Assembly: GCA_964523675.1 (NCBI GenBank)
Contig: CAZFZT010000089.1
Location: 1-12,058, forward strand
Direction: 5' to 3'
From: CAZFZT01 sp964523675
GTDB lineage: Bacteria; Planctomycetota; Phycisphaerae; Phycisphaerales; SM1A02
Length of the DNA stretch: 12,058 nt
The notes under the pieces: generated by a model
Told to the model about the DNA's origin: nothing
The model's input: only the letters and a program-made list of their open reading frames with translations
The model's database searches: none
Shown here: positions 1-7,195 of the stretch, one piece after another
Numbering within the stretch: position 1 is the stretch's first letter
Layout: every line of letters begins with the position of its first letter
Translations under genes and position numbers: made by a program

Positions 1-1
1 T

Positions 2-1735
2 GTTTACATCATGTTCCTCCCTGCAACGGGTGTCGTGTCAATGATCGTGCCGGTTTTCGCGCGTCGTCCATTGGCCGGTTACATCCTAGTTGTTATCGCC
101 ATCGTCATTATGGCGTTCCTGAGCTTCGGCCTGTGGGTTCACCACATGTACGCGACAGGGCTGCCGACGCTCTCAATGAACTTTTTCGCCGCCGCAAGTC
201 TGCTTATCGCCATCGCCAGCGGAATCCAGGTCTTTGCGTGGATCGCAACGATCTGGCGCCGGCCGCTCATATATAAGTCTCCGTTTCTCTTCATCCTTGG
301 CTTTCTCTTCATCTTCGTCGCGGGTGGGATGACCGGCGTCATGGTGGCGATCGTGCCGTTCGATTGGCAGGTGCATGACACCTATTTCATCGTTGCGCAC
401 TTTCATTATGTGCTCATCGGCGGGGTGCTCTTTCCGATCTTTGCCGCGCTGCATTACTGGATGCCCAAGTTCACGGGTCGTCTACTCAGTGAAGCACTGG
501 GCAAGTGCAGCTTTTGGCTGACATTTCTCGGCTTCCACGTGACGTTCTTTCCCATGCACGTTATGGGATTTCTCGGCATGCCGCGGCGTGTCTACACCTA
601 TAAGGAAGTCCTCGAAGTCGATGCTTACAACCTGGTCGCCACGATCGGCGCGTTCGTGCTGGGCGCAGGTGTGGTGGTGATCGTTGTGAACCTGATCTGG
701 AGTTGGCGGCGAGGGAAGCAGGCGGGGGCCAACCCATGGGGTGCGGATACGTTGGAATGGTCCATCAAATCACCGCCACCGATCTACGGCTTTGAGCAGC
801 CGCCGGTCGTGGCGAGCGTCAACGCGCTTTGGCACAAGGAATCGCCGGATGAGTCGGCGCGAAGTAAGAAAGCGCGGCAGGGCATGCGGAGAGAGCCGGC
901 CGAGTGGCGCGCGACGCTTGTTACCGATGCGGTGACAGCGGAGCCACAGGCAATCCAGTTTCTGGCAAGTCCTACGCACCTTCCCATCATCGCGGCACTT
1001 GGCCTGCTTGTGACGTTCAGCGGAGTTCTGCTTGATGCGTATCTTCTTTCACTGGGCGCGGCCGTCTTCACGGTAGGCGTTGCAGTACGTTGGTTGTGGC
1101 CTGGCGCCTCTCATGTGGAGCGGCTGCAGGCGAGCGACATCGAAACCAGAACCGGATTGCCGCTCTTTGCCACGGGTACACGTTCTGCGCCGTGGTGGGG
1201 GGTTGTCTTTTTGCAAGCATGCATCGGGACATGTATTGCTGCGCTGCTCTACTCATACTTCTTCATACGCCTGTTCTCCGACCGTTGGCCGCAAGGTGAT
1301 CTCCCCCTGCCTCAGATTGCCCTACCAGCAGCGGGATATGGATCGCTGCTGCTTGGAAGTGGCTGCATGCTCTTTGCGCGGTCCGCGTACAGCGCAGCGA
1401 AGCTGAAGTCGGCACATGCGGGTCTTGGCGGTGCGCTTTGCTTGGGTGTGGTGTGCCTGGTTGTTCAGGGTGTCGTGCTGTCTCGCGCCGGCTTTGCGCC
1501 GATTCATAGCGCCTATGCCTCCATCTTCCACCTCATCATCTGGATTCACGTATTGCTCGTCGTGGTCAGTCTTGCACTGGTCGTGGCGACACACGCACGG
1601 CTTGTGCATGACGGAGTCAATCCGCGCAGCTACGCGCCTCTGACGATGCAGGTGTCCTCTCTCTTCTGGCACACGGCATCGATTGCCGGAGTTTTCATTT
1701 ATGGAACGTTGCACCTTTCTCCACATGTACTTTAG
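2..1735 (+). CDS. ctaD: Cytochrome c oxidase, fused subunit I-III (5'-truncated by window)
   Basis: C-terminal 577 residues of a haem-copper oxidase catalytic subunit fused to a subunit III domain; the N-terminus lies before the window. It reduces O2 at the haem a3-CuB site and pumps protons in the inner membrane. The frame is open from base 2 and enters at the V-Y of the family motif HPEVY, so the active-site tyrosine is present. Seen next: the CuB histidine pair (VHHMY, bases 138-152), the HDTYFIVAHFHYV stretch holding the Mg-site H-D pair and the haem a3 and haem a histidines (bases 374-412), the propionate-binding pair in GMPRR, and the usual subunit I ending NPWGADTLEW near residue 245. 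From about residue 320 there are seven further hydrophobic helices of subunit III type, including HAGLGG and an FHLIIWIHVL helix. Such I-III fusions are known in caa3-type oxidases. Oddity: the K-channel lysine is Gln (see findings). The next gene starts at the base after the TAG stop. Confidence 0.93.
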   Translation, partial: VYIMFLPATGVVSMIVPVFARRPLAGYILVVIAIVIMAFLSFGLWVHHMYATGLPTLSMNFFAAASLLIAIASGIQVFAWIATIWRRPLIYKSPFLFILGFLFIFVAGGMTGVMVAIVPFDWQVHDTYFIVAHFHYVLIGGVLFPIFAALHYWMPKFTGRLLSEALGKCSFWLTFLGFHVTFFPMHVMGFLGMPRRVYTYKEVLEVDAYNLVATIGAFVLGAGVVVIVVNLIWSWRRGKQAGANPWGADTLEWSIKSPPPIYGFEQPPVVASVNALWHKESPDESARSKKARQGMRREPAEWRATLVTDAVTAEPQAIQFLASPTHLPIIAALGLLVTFSGVLLDAYLLSLGAAVFTVGVAVRWLWPGASHVERLQASDIETRTGLPLFATGTRSAPWWGVVFLQACIGTCIAALLYSYFFIRLFSDRWPQGDLPLPQIALPAAGYGSLLLGSGCMLFARSAYSAAKLKSAHAGLGGALCLGVVCLVVQGVVLSRAGFAPIHSAYASIFHLIIWIHVLLVVVSLALVVATHARLVHDGVNPRSYAPLTMQVSSLFWHTASIAGVFIYGTLHLSPHVL

Positions 1736-2128
1736 ATGGCTCAATTAGAGATTCAATCAAGGTCGAAGCGGAGTGGTTTGTGGTTCGGTCTCATGGGCGG
1801 CGCCGGTGCCTGGACCTTTCACCTGCTGCTTGCCTATCTCATTGCAGAGTTCGCATGCGTCGCCGGCCTCGATCACTCAAATATCCTCGGCATCACCCGA
1901 CCGGCGTTGTGGCTGCTCGCAGTCTCAAGCTGCCTCATCGTGGTGTCTCTGGCCTCGACGATCGTGGCGTATCGCAGCTTGACGCGCATTGAACGAGCCG
2001 GCGCGGGCGATCGCGCAAGCTCCGCCGATCGCTACCTCGCGCGGACCGGCTCCTGGTTGAGCGGCCTGTTCACGATCATCATCCTGATCGAGAGCATTCC
2101 CATTTTCTTCTATCTCGACCGCTGTTAG
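1736..2128 (+). CDS. Small three-helix membrane protein of an oxidase operon, function unknown
   Basis: 130-residue protein whose ATG follows the ctaD stop with no gap, so it is almost certainly translated in coupling with it; no separate ribosome-binding site is visible. Three hydrophobic segments are predicted by eye, at about residues 15-42, 58-80 and 106-126. The first carries the pattern GAWTFHLLLAYLIAEFAC, in which a Trp, a His and a Cys are placed in a membrane helix. Small proteins with a similar G-x-x-AW-x-x-HLL-x-x-Y pattern occur, as far as I recall, in other oxidase/ctaG clusters and are annotated only as hypothetical. It is too short and lacks the motifs to be a canonical oxidase subunit III or IV. 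Its position between the catalytic subunit and the copper chaperone suggests an accessory or assembly role in the oxidase, but that is inference. Confidence 0.85.
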   Translation: MAQLEIQSRSKRSGLWFGLMGGAGAWTFHLLLAYLIAEFACVAGLDHSNILGITRPALWLLAVSSCLIVVSLASTIVAYRSLTRIERAGAGDRASSADRYLARTGSWLSGLFTIIILIESIPIFFYLDRC

Positions 2129-2137
2129 GGCAGGCCC

Positions 2138-3037
2138 ATGATGACGCTACTTATACATGCGCAATTGCATCATCATTCTCAAGCCGGCGAATGGTGGTCG
2201 CTTTGGAACCTGCGACCCGAGGTGCTGGCTGCACTGGTGCTGCTGCTGTCGCTGTACATGCTGGGAACGCAACAGCTTTGGAGAAACGCCGGGCGCGGCC
2301 ATGGCATCTCGGTACGGCAAACCTGGTCCTTTGCCGCAGGCATCTCTGCGCTTGTACTCGCGCTGGTTTCACCGATTGATGTCATCGCTGAGGATCTGAA
2401 TTCAGTGCACATGATTCAGCACATGCTGCTCATCATGGTCGCTGCGCCGCTACTTGTGTTTGGATCGACGGTCACTGCGGCGCTTTGGGCGTTGCCATTG
2501 AACATGCGGCGTCGCTTCGGCGAAGCGACCTTACGCCTGCGCAGGTGGCGCATCCAAGGGTATCTGCTGTGGCAACCGCTTCTAATGTGGGCACTCTTCG
2601 CGCTGGTGCTCTGGATGTTGCATCTACCGAAGTTGTACTCAGCCGCGCTTCAGAACAGGATGCTGCACGACCTGCAGCATGTCGCATTCCTTGTCGCTGC
2701 GTGCCTCTTCTGGCGTGTGCTTCTCGATCCGATCAATCGGCTGCGACTCAATGCCGGCCTCGCCGTGATCTATCTCTTTACGACGACATTACATGCCAGT
2801 GCGTTAGGCGTGTTCATGGCATTCTCACCTCGATTGTGGTACGACGATTACGCGGGGACGACGGTTATGTGGGGTGTCGATCCGATCTTCGATCAGCAGC
2901 TTGCCGGCTACATCATGTGGATGCCTGCCTGTCTGCTCTACGCGATTGCAGCGGCGATCGTCTTCGGTATCTGGCTGACTGAGCCGCAGCGGCCGCGCAC
3001 TGCTCGCGCCACGCTGCATTCAGCGAAGGGAGGTTGA
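2138..3037 (+). CDS. ctaG: CtaG, caa3-type cytochrome oxidase assembly protein
   Basis: 299-residue multi-pass membrane protein of the Caa3_CtaG family, needed for formation of the CuB centre of caa3-type oxidases. Seen: a His-rich start (HAQLHHHSQAG), then about seven hydrophobic helices, the family motif HMIQHMLLIMVAAPLLVFG at residues 91-109 (His91, His95), a second histidine pair in HDLQH (His177, His181), LGVFMAFSPRLWYDDY near residues 223-238, and DPIFDQQLAGYIMW near 248-261. These His and Asp residues are the likely copper-related positions of the family. The start is the first of two adjacent ATG codons (2138 or 2141); a weak purine stretch (TTAGGGCAGG) precedes it. It lies 9 bases after the previous stop and closes the oxidase operon, converging on the glycosyltransferase gene. 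Its presence fits the fused I-III oxidase upstream. Confidence 0.93.
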   Translation: MMTLLIHAQLHHHSQAGEWWSLWNLRPEVLAALVLLLSLYMLGTQQLWRNAGRGHGISVRQTWSFAAGISALVLALVSPIDVIAEDLNSVHMIQHMLLIMVAAPLLVFGSTVTAALWALPLNMRRRFGEATLRLRRWRIQGYLLWQPLLMWALFALVLWMLHLPKLYSAALQNRMLHDLQHVAFLVAACLFWRVLLDPINRLRLNAGLAVIYLFTTTLHASALGVFMAFSPRLWYDDYAGTTVMWGVDPIFDQQLAGYIMWMPACLLYAIAAAIVFGIWLTEPQRPRTARATLHSAKGG

Positions 3038-3041
3038 TGGA

Positions 3042-3065
3042 TCAGGCAATTGGCGCGGCGCCTGA
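3042..3065. terminator. Possible hairpin terminator between convergent genes
   Basis: The 46-base gap between the ctaG and glycosyltransferase stop codons holds an inverted repeat, TCAGGC (3042-3047) with GCCTGA (3060-3065), and nested in it GGCGC (3052-3056) with GCGCC (3058-3062). The site fits a shared terminator of two convergent transcripts. There is no proper T-tract on either side (only GTTTTC at 3080-3085 on the plus strand), so this is weak. Confidence 0.3.
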
Positions 3066-3083
3066 GGCATCTCACAAGAGTTT

Positions 3084-4196
3084 TCATCTTGCTTCGTGAA
3101 AGGGATACGCGCCTCCGCCGGCCATCCACTCGAGCGTCGCTGCAAGGCGGCTGACCTGATCAGCGGAGCGATGAGTATTGCGCACTCGAATCCGGCCTTC
3201 AATGCCGATTTGCTTCGCCTTCTCCGGATCATCGAGCAGTTGCTGGATCACCTCGGCCCATTCGTCCGCACTATCACCTTTGACGGTCAATCCGGTGGCG
3301 CCGTCTTCGACCACATCAAGGAAGGGATCGTCCCGCGCGATGACGGCCAATCCGCATGCCATGGCTTCAAGCAGGAGAGACGTGAGTTCGCCGCGCCGCT
3401 CAGGCATCAGGATGAGATCACATTGTGTGAGCAGCCCGCGATGCTGAGCCGCGTCTTCTATGCCGCACACACTGCCGAGTAGATCGTGCCGCCGCGCGAT
3501 ACGCCAGACATCGTGGCAGTTTCCGCCGCGGAGTTCCATGACAGTCTGCAGGCCAGGATATGGTGACGGCTCGCGCAGCAGTCGAGCAAGTCCTGCAAGC
3601 ATCGCTTCATAGGCAGCCAGATCGTCACACGCGCCAATGACCGCGATGCCGATGGAATGGGGATAGCGCGAGAAGATGCTACGAGCTTTCTTTCGCACTG
3701 GAGCGCCCATGGGAACCAACGCTATGAGGGAAGGATCGATGCGTTTGCCCAGCGCAGCGGCGAGCGGCGCTGAAGCCGCCACATAGGCGCCGATGCGCCG
3801 GCCGCGCCGACCGCCGGGCCGTGGCACTTCCTTGAGCAAGCGTGGCGACCATACATTCAACGCGATCGGCCGCTCGATCGCTTCAGCAAGATCAAGCGCG
3901 AGAGTCCAGGAATCCCGGCCGATTGCATAAAGCACATCTGGTGTATCGCGCTCGAAGTGCTCCGCTAATCGGTCTACGCGAGCCCGGCGCCACCAGGGCA
4001 GCACCTTCATCTGCGTTCGAACAGCCGGAGTGAGTGCGATACGCCCTTCACTCTCGGTGGCGGCCTCCGAGCGTAACGTCTCCGGCACAATGCGCGTCAA
4101 GCGCATCCCTTGGTCGATCAAGCCAACGCACAGCCGACGCAACATGGCGTGTTCGTGGGTCAACCGCTCTTCGTCAATGATGAGCGCGGCATGCAT
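3084..4196 (-). CDS. GT4-type (group 1) glycosyltransferase
   Basis: 370-residue protein with the two-domain layout of GT-B glycosyltransferases. The C-terminal half has the hallmark donor-site region around residues 265-282 (GELTSLLLEAMACG followed by LAVIARDDPF), then VVEDGATGLTV and a helical end with LLDDPEKAKQIG, all typical of group 1 enzymes that use nucleotide-sugar donors. The N-terminal acceptor domain is diverged and lacks the common glycine-rich G-G-x-x-x-H loop: it reads HAALIIDEERLTHEHAMLRR. The first acidic residue of the family E-x7-E motif appears shifted by one (E-x6-E), so catalytic competence and substrate are unclear. No signal peptide or membrane helix is evident, so it is probably cytoplasmic. 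The ATG is 34 bases after the stop of the MCE gene, which suggests co-transcription. The sugar and acceptor cannot be told from the sequence. Confidence 0.82.
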   Translation of the reverse strand: MHAALIIDEERLTHEHAMLRRLCVGLIDQGMRLTRIVPETLRSEAATESEGRIALTPAVRTQMKVLPWWRRARVDRLAEHFERDTPDVLYAIGRDSWTLALDLAEAIERPIALNVWSPRLLKEVPRPGGRRGRRIGAYVAASAPLAAALGKRIDPSLIALVPMGAPVRKKARSIFSRYPHSIGIAVIGACDDLAAYEAMLAGLARLLREPSPYPGLQTVMELRGGNCHDVWRIARRHDLLGSVCGIEDAAQHRGLLTQCDLILMPERRGELTSLLLEAMACGLAVIARDDPFLDVVEDGATGLTVKGDSADEWAEVIQQLLDDPEKAKQIGIEGRIRVRNTHRSADQVSRLAATLEWMAGGGAYPFHEAR

Positions 4197-4230
4197 GTGC
4201 TGATTCTACGGCCGAATGCTCGATCCAAGC

Positions 4231-5169
4231 TCATGGGGAACCCGCCGGCCGGTGCAGCGAAATGAGCGGCTGCCACTCAAGCCACGCTTTTTCCGGCTCT
4301 GGCGCAATCTCGAAGCGCGTCTGATCTTGAACCATCCCTCCGGCTCGCTCGGGCGATGGTGTGGCCATGGCAACGCCACCGGTGACGAGCGTTTGCAGCG
4401 AGTCGATTTCAAACGTGAGGCCGCGCCAACCAAGCCGCGCCGTATAGCCGCCGGCATCCCAGAATCTACTGTTCTCTCGAACGAGCGGAACGTACGGTCC
4501 TTCAACACGCGCCCGCGCTTCGATGGAACCGGCATCAGGGGCAAGTTCAACCGATGTAATGGTTCCAATACGAAACTGACGATACAGCAGCGGTGCGCCG
4601 GGGGCAAGACTGCCTCGGTTCGCTGCATAGAGGACAATCTCAAGATCATTCTGGCCATCGGAATCAATCAATGGCGCATCAGCCAGGCCGATGAAGTGCA
4701 TGGGTCGAGCTGTCGATGGTCTGCTATTGTCAATTGAGTTTGCAGGAGGTGCGGCGGCGATGTATCGCGGTCCGACGATGGTGTCGAGGCCGGCGGCTCC
4801 TTCCAGTCCGACGCTTGGCCTGACGATCCAGAACCTGGTTCCCGGACGGGCGAGCGCTTCCGCGCTGCGATCAAGCTGCGCTGTCACACTCAACCCTTGA
4901 AGGTCGTCATTGAGCGCTATCTCGCGCACCTTGCCGACGCTCGCGCCGCGAAATCTCACGGGGTCGCCGACCTTCAGACCATGGACCTGATCGAATTCGA
5001 TCGAGATGTCTATGCCTCGCTCAACCCACGCCTGCCAGAGGATCCAGCCGACGGCCAACAACGCGATAACCGGCACGATCCACGCGAGGGAGATTCGCCG
5101 ACGCGGTTTCAGCTCAGCCCTCGGCAGGTTGGAAGCGTTGTCCGGGAGTTGTGAGATTGTTGCAGCCAT
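4231..5169 (-). CDS. PqiB-like MCE-domain protein, two MCE domains
   Basis: 312-residue inner-membrane-anchored periplasmic protein of the PqiB/YebT (LetB) branch of the MCE family, which forms hexameric channels for lipid movement between the two membranes. Seen: a short cytoplasmic lead with KPRRR, one membrane helix at about residues 29-47 (WIVPVIALLAVGWILWQAW), a first MCE domain at about 52-142 (GLKVGDPVRFRGASVGKV, then TRFWIVRPSVGLEGAAGLDT), and a second at about 174-285 (GSLAPGAPLLYRQFRIGTI, then NSRFWDAGGY and SLQTLVTGGVAMATP). E. coli PqiB has three MCE domains and YebT seven, so this is a short form. ATG at 5169 is preferred; an in-frame TTG at 5181 would add four residues. The usual partner PqiA is not next to it: pntB is upstream and a glycosyltransferase is 34 bases downstream. 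Confidence 0.87.
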   Translation of the reverse strand: MAATISQLPDNASNLPRAELKPRRRISLAWIVPVIALLAVGWILWQAWVERGIDISIEFDQVHGLKVGDPVRFRGASVGKVREIALNDDLQGLSVTAQLDRSAEALARPGTRFWIVRPSVGLEGAAGLDTIVGPRYIAAAPPANSIDNSRPSTARPMHFIGLADAPLIDSDGQNDLEIVLYAANRGSLAPGAPLLYRQFRIGTITSVELAPDAGSIEARARVEGPYVPLVRENSRFWDAGGYTARLGWRGLTFEIDSLQTLVTGGVAMATPSPERAGGMVQDQTRFEIAPEPEKAWLEWQPLISLHRPAGSP

Positions 5170-5203
5170 TCTCTTCGCCAATCATACGTTCGCTGCTCAG
5201 ATG

Positions 5204-5225
5204 GAAGAGGTCGTGGGGCCTCTTC
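5204..5225 (-). terminator. Possible hairpin terminator after pntB
   Basis: In the 141-base gap between the pntB stop and the MCE gene start, GAAGAGG (5204-5210) and CCTCTTC (5219-5225) form a perfect 7-bp stem with an 8-base loop. No T-run follows on the minus strand, so it could equally be a processing or leader structure for the MCE gene. The rest of the gap shows nothing recognisable. Confidence 0.3.
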
Positions 5226-5310
5226 AAGATCGGCGATTCTGGCGCAACGGCGGTGAGGGAACTGACCGGGGATTTGCTCCGCGCGTACTGGGTGAGGTTG
5301 TCAACCGGTG

Positions 5311-6687
5311 TTACGCTGCCTTGAGTGCGGCTACCAGTTCGAGCAGCGCCTTCTTGCCATCGCCGAACATCATCAGTGCGTTCTCCGCCGCGAAGAGCGG
5401 GTTGGGAATTCCAGCGAAGCCGGGGCTGAGCGATCTTTTGACGACCACGGCAGTTTTGGCTTGATCCACATTGATGATCGGCATGCCTGCGATTGGACTG
5501 CTTGGATTCGTTCTTGCTTCAGGGTTCACAACATCATTCGCACCGATGATGATCGCGACATCGCACTGGCCGATCATGGCATTGATTTCATCGAGGTCCT
5601 TGAGTTTCTCATACGGCACATCGGCCTCAGCAAGCAGCACATTCATGTGTCCCGGCATGCGTCCGGCGACCGGATGCACGCCATACACGACCTCCGTGCC
5701 GCGCGCTTCAAGAACATCCGCCAGGTCGCGCACTGCATGTTGGGCCTGTGCCACAGCCATGCCATAACCCGGAACCACCGCGACCAGGCGGGCTGTTTCG
5801 AGGATCATGGCGACTTCATCAGGCGATGTCGCCTTCACCTTGCCTTCGTACACGGCATCTGCGCTCGGTCCGCTGCCGGTCGGAGCCATGACGCCAAAGA
5901 GCACGTTGGTCAGCGAGCGATTCATGGCAGCGCACATGATTCGCGTAAGAATCAAGCCGGAGGCGCCGACGAGCGAGCCGGCGATGATGAGCAGCGTGTT
6001 GTCGATGACGAACCCCGTCGCCGCCGCTGCGACTCCCGAATAAGAGTTGAGCAGCGCGATCACCACCGGCATGTCCGCCCCGCCGATCGGGGTAACGACA
6101 AACACGCCGAGGACCAGCGCGGTCAGCACAATCATCCAGTACAACCACGGCTCGCCGGACAGAATGACAAAGGCCAGTGAAATCGCAAGCGCAGCAGCAG
6201 TGAGCGCGCCATTGACGGCAAGTTGGCCGGGAAAGACCGCTTGATCGATCCATTTCTTCTCGCGCAGTTTCACAAAGGCGACCAGCGAGCCGGTGAATGT
6301 CACCGCGCCGATGATGCCGGACGCCGCAGCCGCAACAAGCGCGTACAACGCTTGATCAACTTTGAGCACAAACGCGCCTGCAACAACAAACGAGGCGCCC
6401 CCTCCGAAGCCGTTGAACAGAGCGACAAGTTCCGGCATCGCGGTCATCTGCACTTTGACAGCAAGCACAGTTCCGACGATTGCGCCGATCGCAAGGCCGG
6501 CAATGATCCACGGCCAACCGATAAGCTGCTCAAAAGCGAGCGTCACCAGCACGGCAATCAACATGCCGAGCGCCCCGAGCAGGTTGCCGCGCACAGCCGT
6601 GCGCGGATGCGTCAACCCCTTGATGCCGAGGATGAACAACGCTGCGGCGAGGAGGTACAGGAGAATTTTCGCAGTCTCGTGGTCCAT
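5311..6687 (-). CDS. pntB: NAD(P) transhydrogenase subunit beta
   Basis: 458-residue beta subunit of the proton-translocating transhydrogenase, which uses the proton motive force to drive hydride transfer from NADH to NADP+ in the inner membrane. The N-terminal two thirds are a run of about nine hydrophobic helices (domain II), opening LLYLLAAALFILGIKGLTHP and including GNLLGALGM and FNGFGGGASFVVAGA. The C-terminal domain III is the NADP-binding fold and is intact: VPGYGMAVAQAQH, HPVAGRMPGHMNVLLAEADV, GANDVVNPEAR and KRSLSPGFAGIPNPLF near the end. Length matches the family. The start is uncertain: ATG at 6687 gives MDHETAK, and an in-frame GTG at 6699 would add MAAL; neither has a clear ribosome-binding site. 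pntAb lies upstream with an unusually long gap of about 130 bases. Confidence 0.96.
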   Translation of the reverse strand: MDHETAKILLYLLAAALFILGIKGLTHPRTAVRGNLLGALGMLIAVLVTLAFEQLIGWPWIIAGLAIGAIVGTVLAVKVQMTAMPELVALFNGFGGGASFVVAGAFVLKVDQALYALVAAAASGIIGAVTFTGSLVAFVKLREKKWIDQAVFPGQLAVNGALTAAALAISLAFVILSGEPWLYWMIVLTALVLGVFVVTPIGGADMPVVIALLNSYSGVAAAATGFVIDNTLLIIAGSLVGASGLILTRIMCAAMNRSLTNVLFGVMAPTGSGPSADAVYEGKVKATSPDEVAMILETARLVAVVPGYGMAVAQAQHAVRDLADVLEARGTEVVYGVHPVAGRMPGHMNVLLAEADVPYEKLKDLDEINAMIGQCDVAIIIGANDVVNPEARTNPSSPIAGMPIINVDQAKTAVVVKRSLSPGFAGIPNPLFAAENALMMFGDGKKALLELVAALKAA

Positions 6688-6817
6688 CAGTGCCGCCACA
6701 GAGTCACCGAGAGCAAGGAGACGGCGCTTAGTTGAGGAATAGCCATGTCCGATTGATTCTGCATTGTTGTGCTCACTCGATCAGCTTTCTCTGCCCTCTG
6801 GGCCTCTGTGGTGATAC

Positions 6818-7105
6818 TCACTTCCTGGTCTTGAACATCGCCAGCATGCGGTGCGTGACCATGAAGCCGCCGACCACGTTGATTGTGGCGAGGATGAGCG
6901 CAATCATGCCGAGGATGGTCGCCAGCAGGGTCGCTTCCTCCCCGGCTGCGACAAGCGCACCGATGATCGTGATGCCCGAAATAGCGTTCGCGCCGCTCAT
7001 CAGCGGCGTGTGCAGTGTGGGCGGCACCTTCGTGATGATCTCGAAGCCGACGAAGACCGCTAGGACGAAGATGGTGATGAGCAGGGCAACGACCATGCCG
7101 GTCAT
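6818..7105 (-). CDS. pntAb: NAD(P) transhydrogenase subunit alpha, membrane part (alpha-2)
   Basis: 95-residue membrane subunit corresponding to the C-terminal helices of E. coli PntA, encoded separately as in organisms with a three-gene (pntAa-pntAb-pntB) transhydrogenase. Seen: a first helix (VVALLITIFVLAVFVGFEII), the conserved stretch KVPPTLHTPLMSGANAISGI at residues 26-45 that marks the family, and two further helices ending in NVVGGFMVTHRMLAMFK. The start is ATG at 7105; the sequence before it has no convincing ribosome-binding site. The gene is full length for this subunit. The NAD-binding partner alpha-1 (PntAa) would normally be encoded directly upstream, but the neighbouring 7106-7790 holds only a broken DUF4139 gene, so pntAa must be elsewhere or lost. 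The 118-130 base gap to pntB has no gene and no clear signal. Confidence 0.94.
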   Translation of the reverse strand: MTGMVVALLITIFVLAVFVGFEIITKVPPTLHTPLMSGANAISGITIIGALVAAGEEATLLATILGMIALILATINVVGGFMVTHRMLAMFKTRK

Positions 7106-7195
7106 TATCGTCTAAATCGCCGATTCCGCCACAGACGGTTCAGCAAGACGGCCTCCATCCATCCAACGTGTCGGCGCGGGCGGCCAGCCCGGCGC

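Noticed and set aside
2485..2982. 165-residue plus-strand open frame overlapping ctaG in another frame
   Set aside because: CtaG has strong family motifs over the same bases; this frame has shadow composition only.
5308..6180. Long 290-residue open frame on the plus strand
   Set aside because: It lies wholly antisense to pntB, is rich in His, Arg and Asp as expected for a mirrored GC-rich membrane gene, and has no motif.
7173..7195. GC-rich imperfect inverted repeat just after the DUF4139 relic
   Set aside because: The pairing needs a bulge and there is no T-tract, so it is not supported as a terminator.
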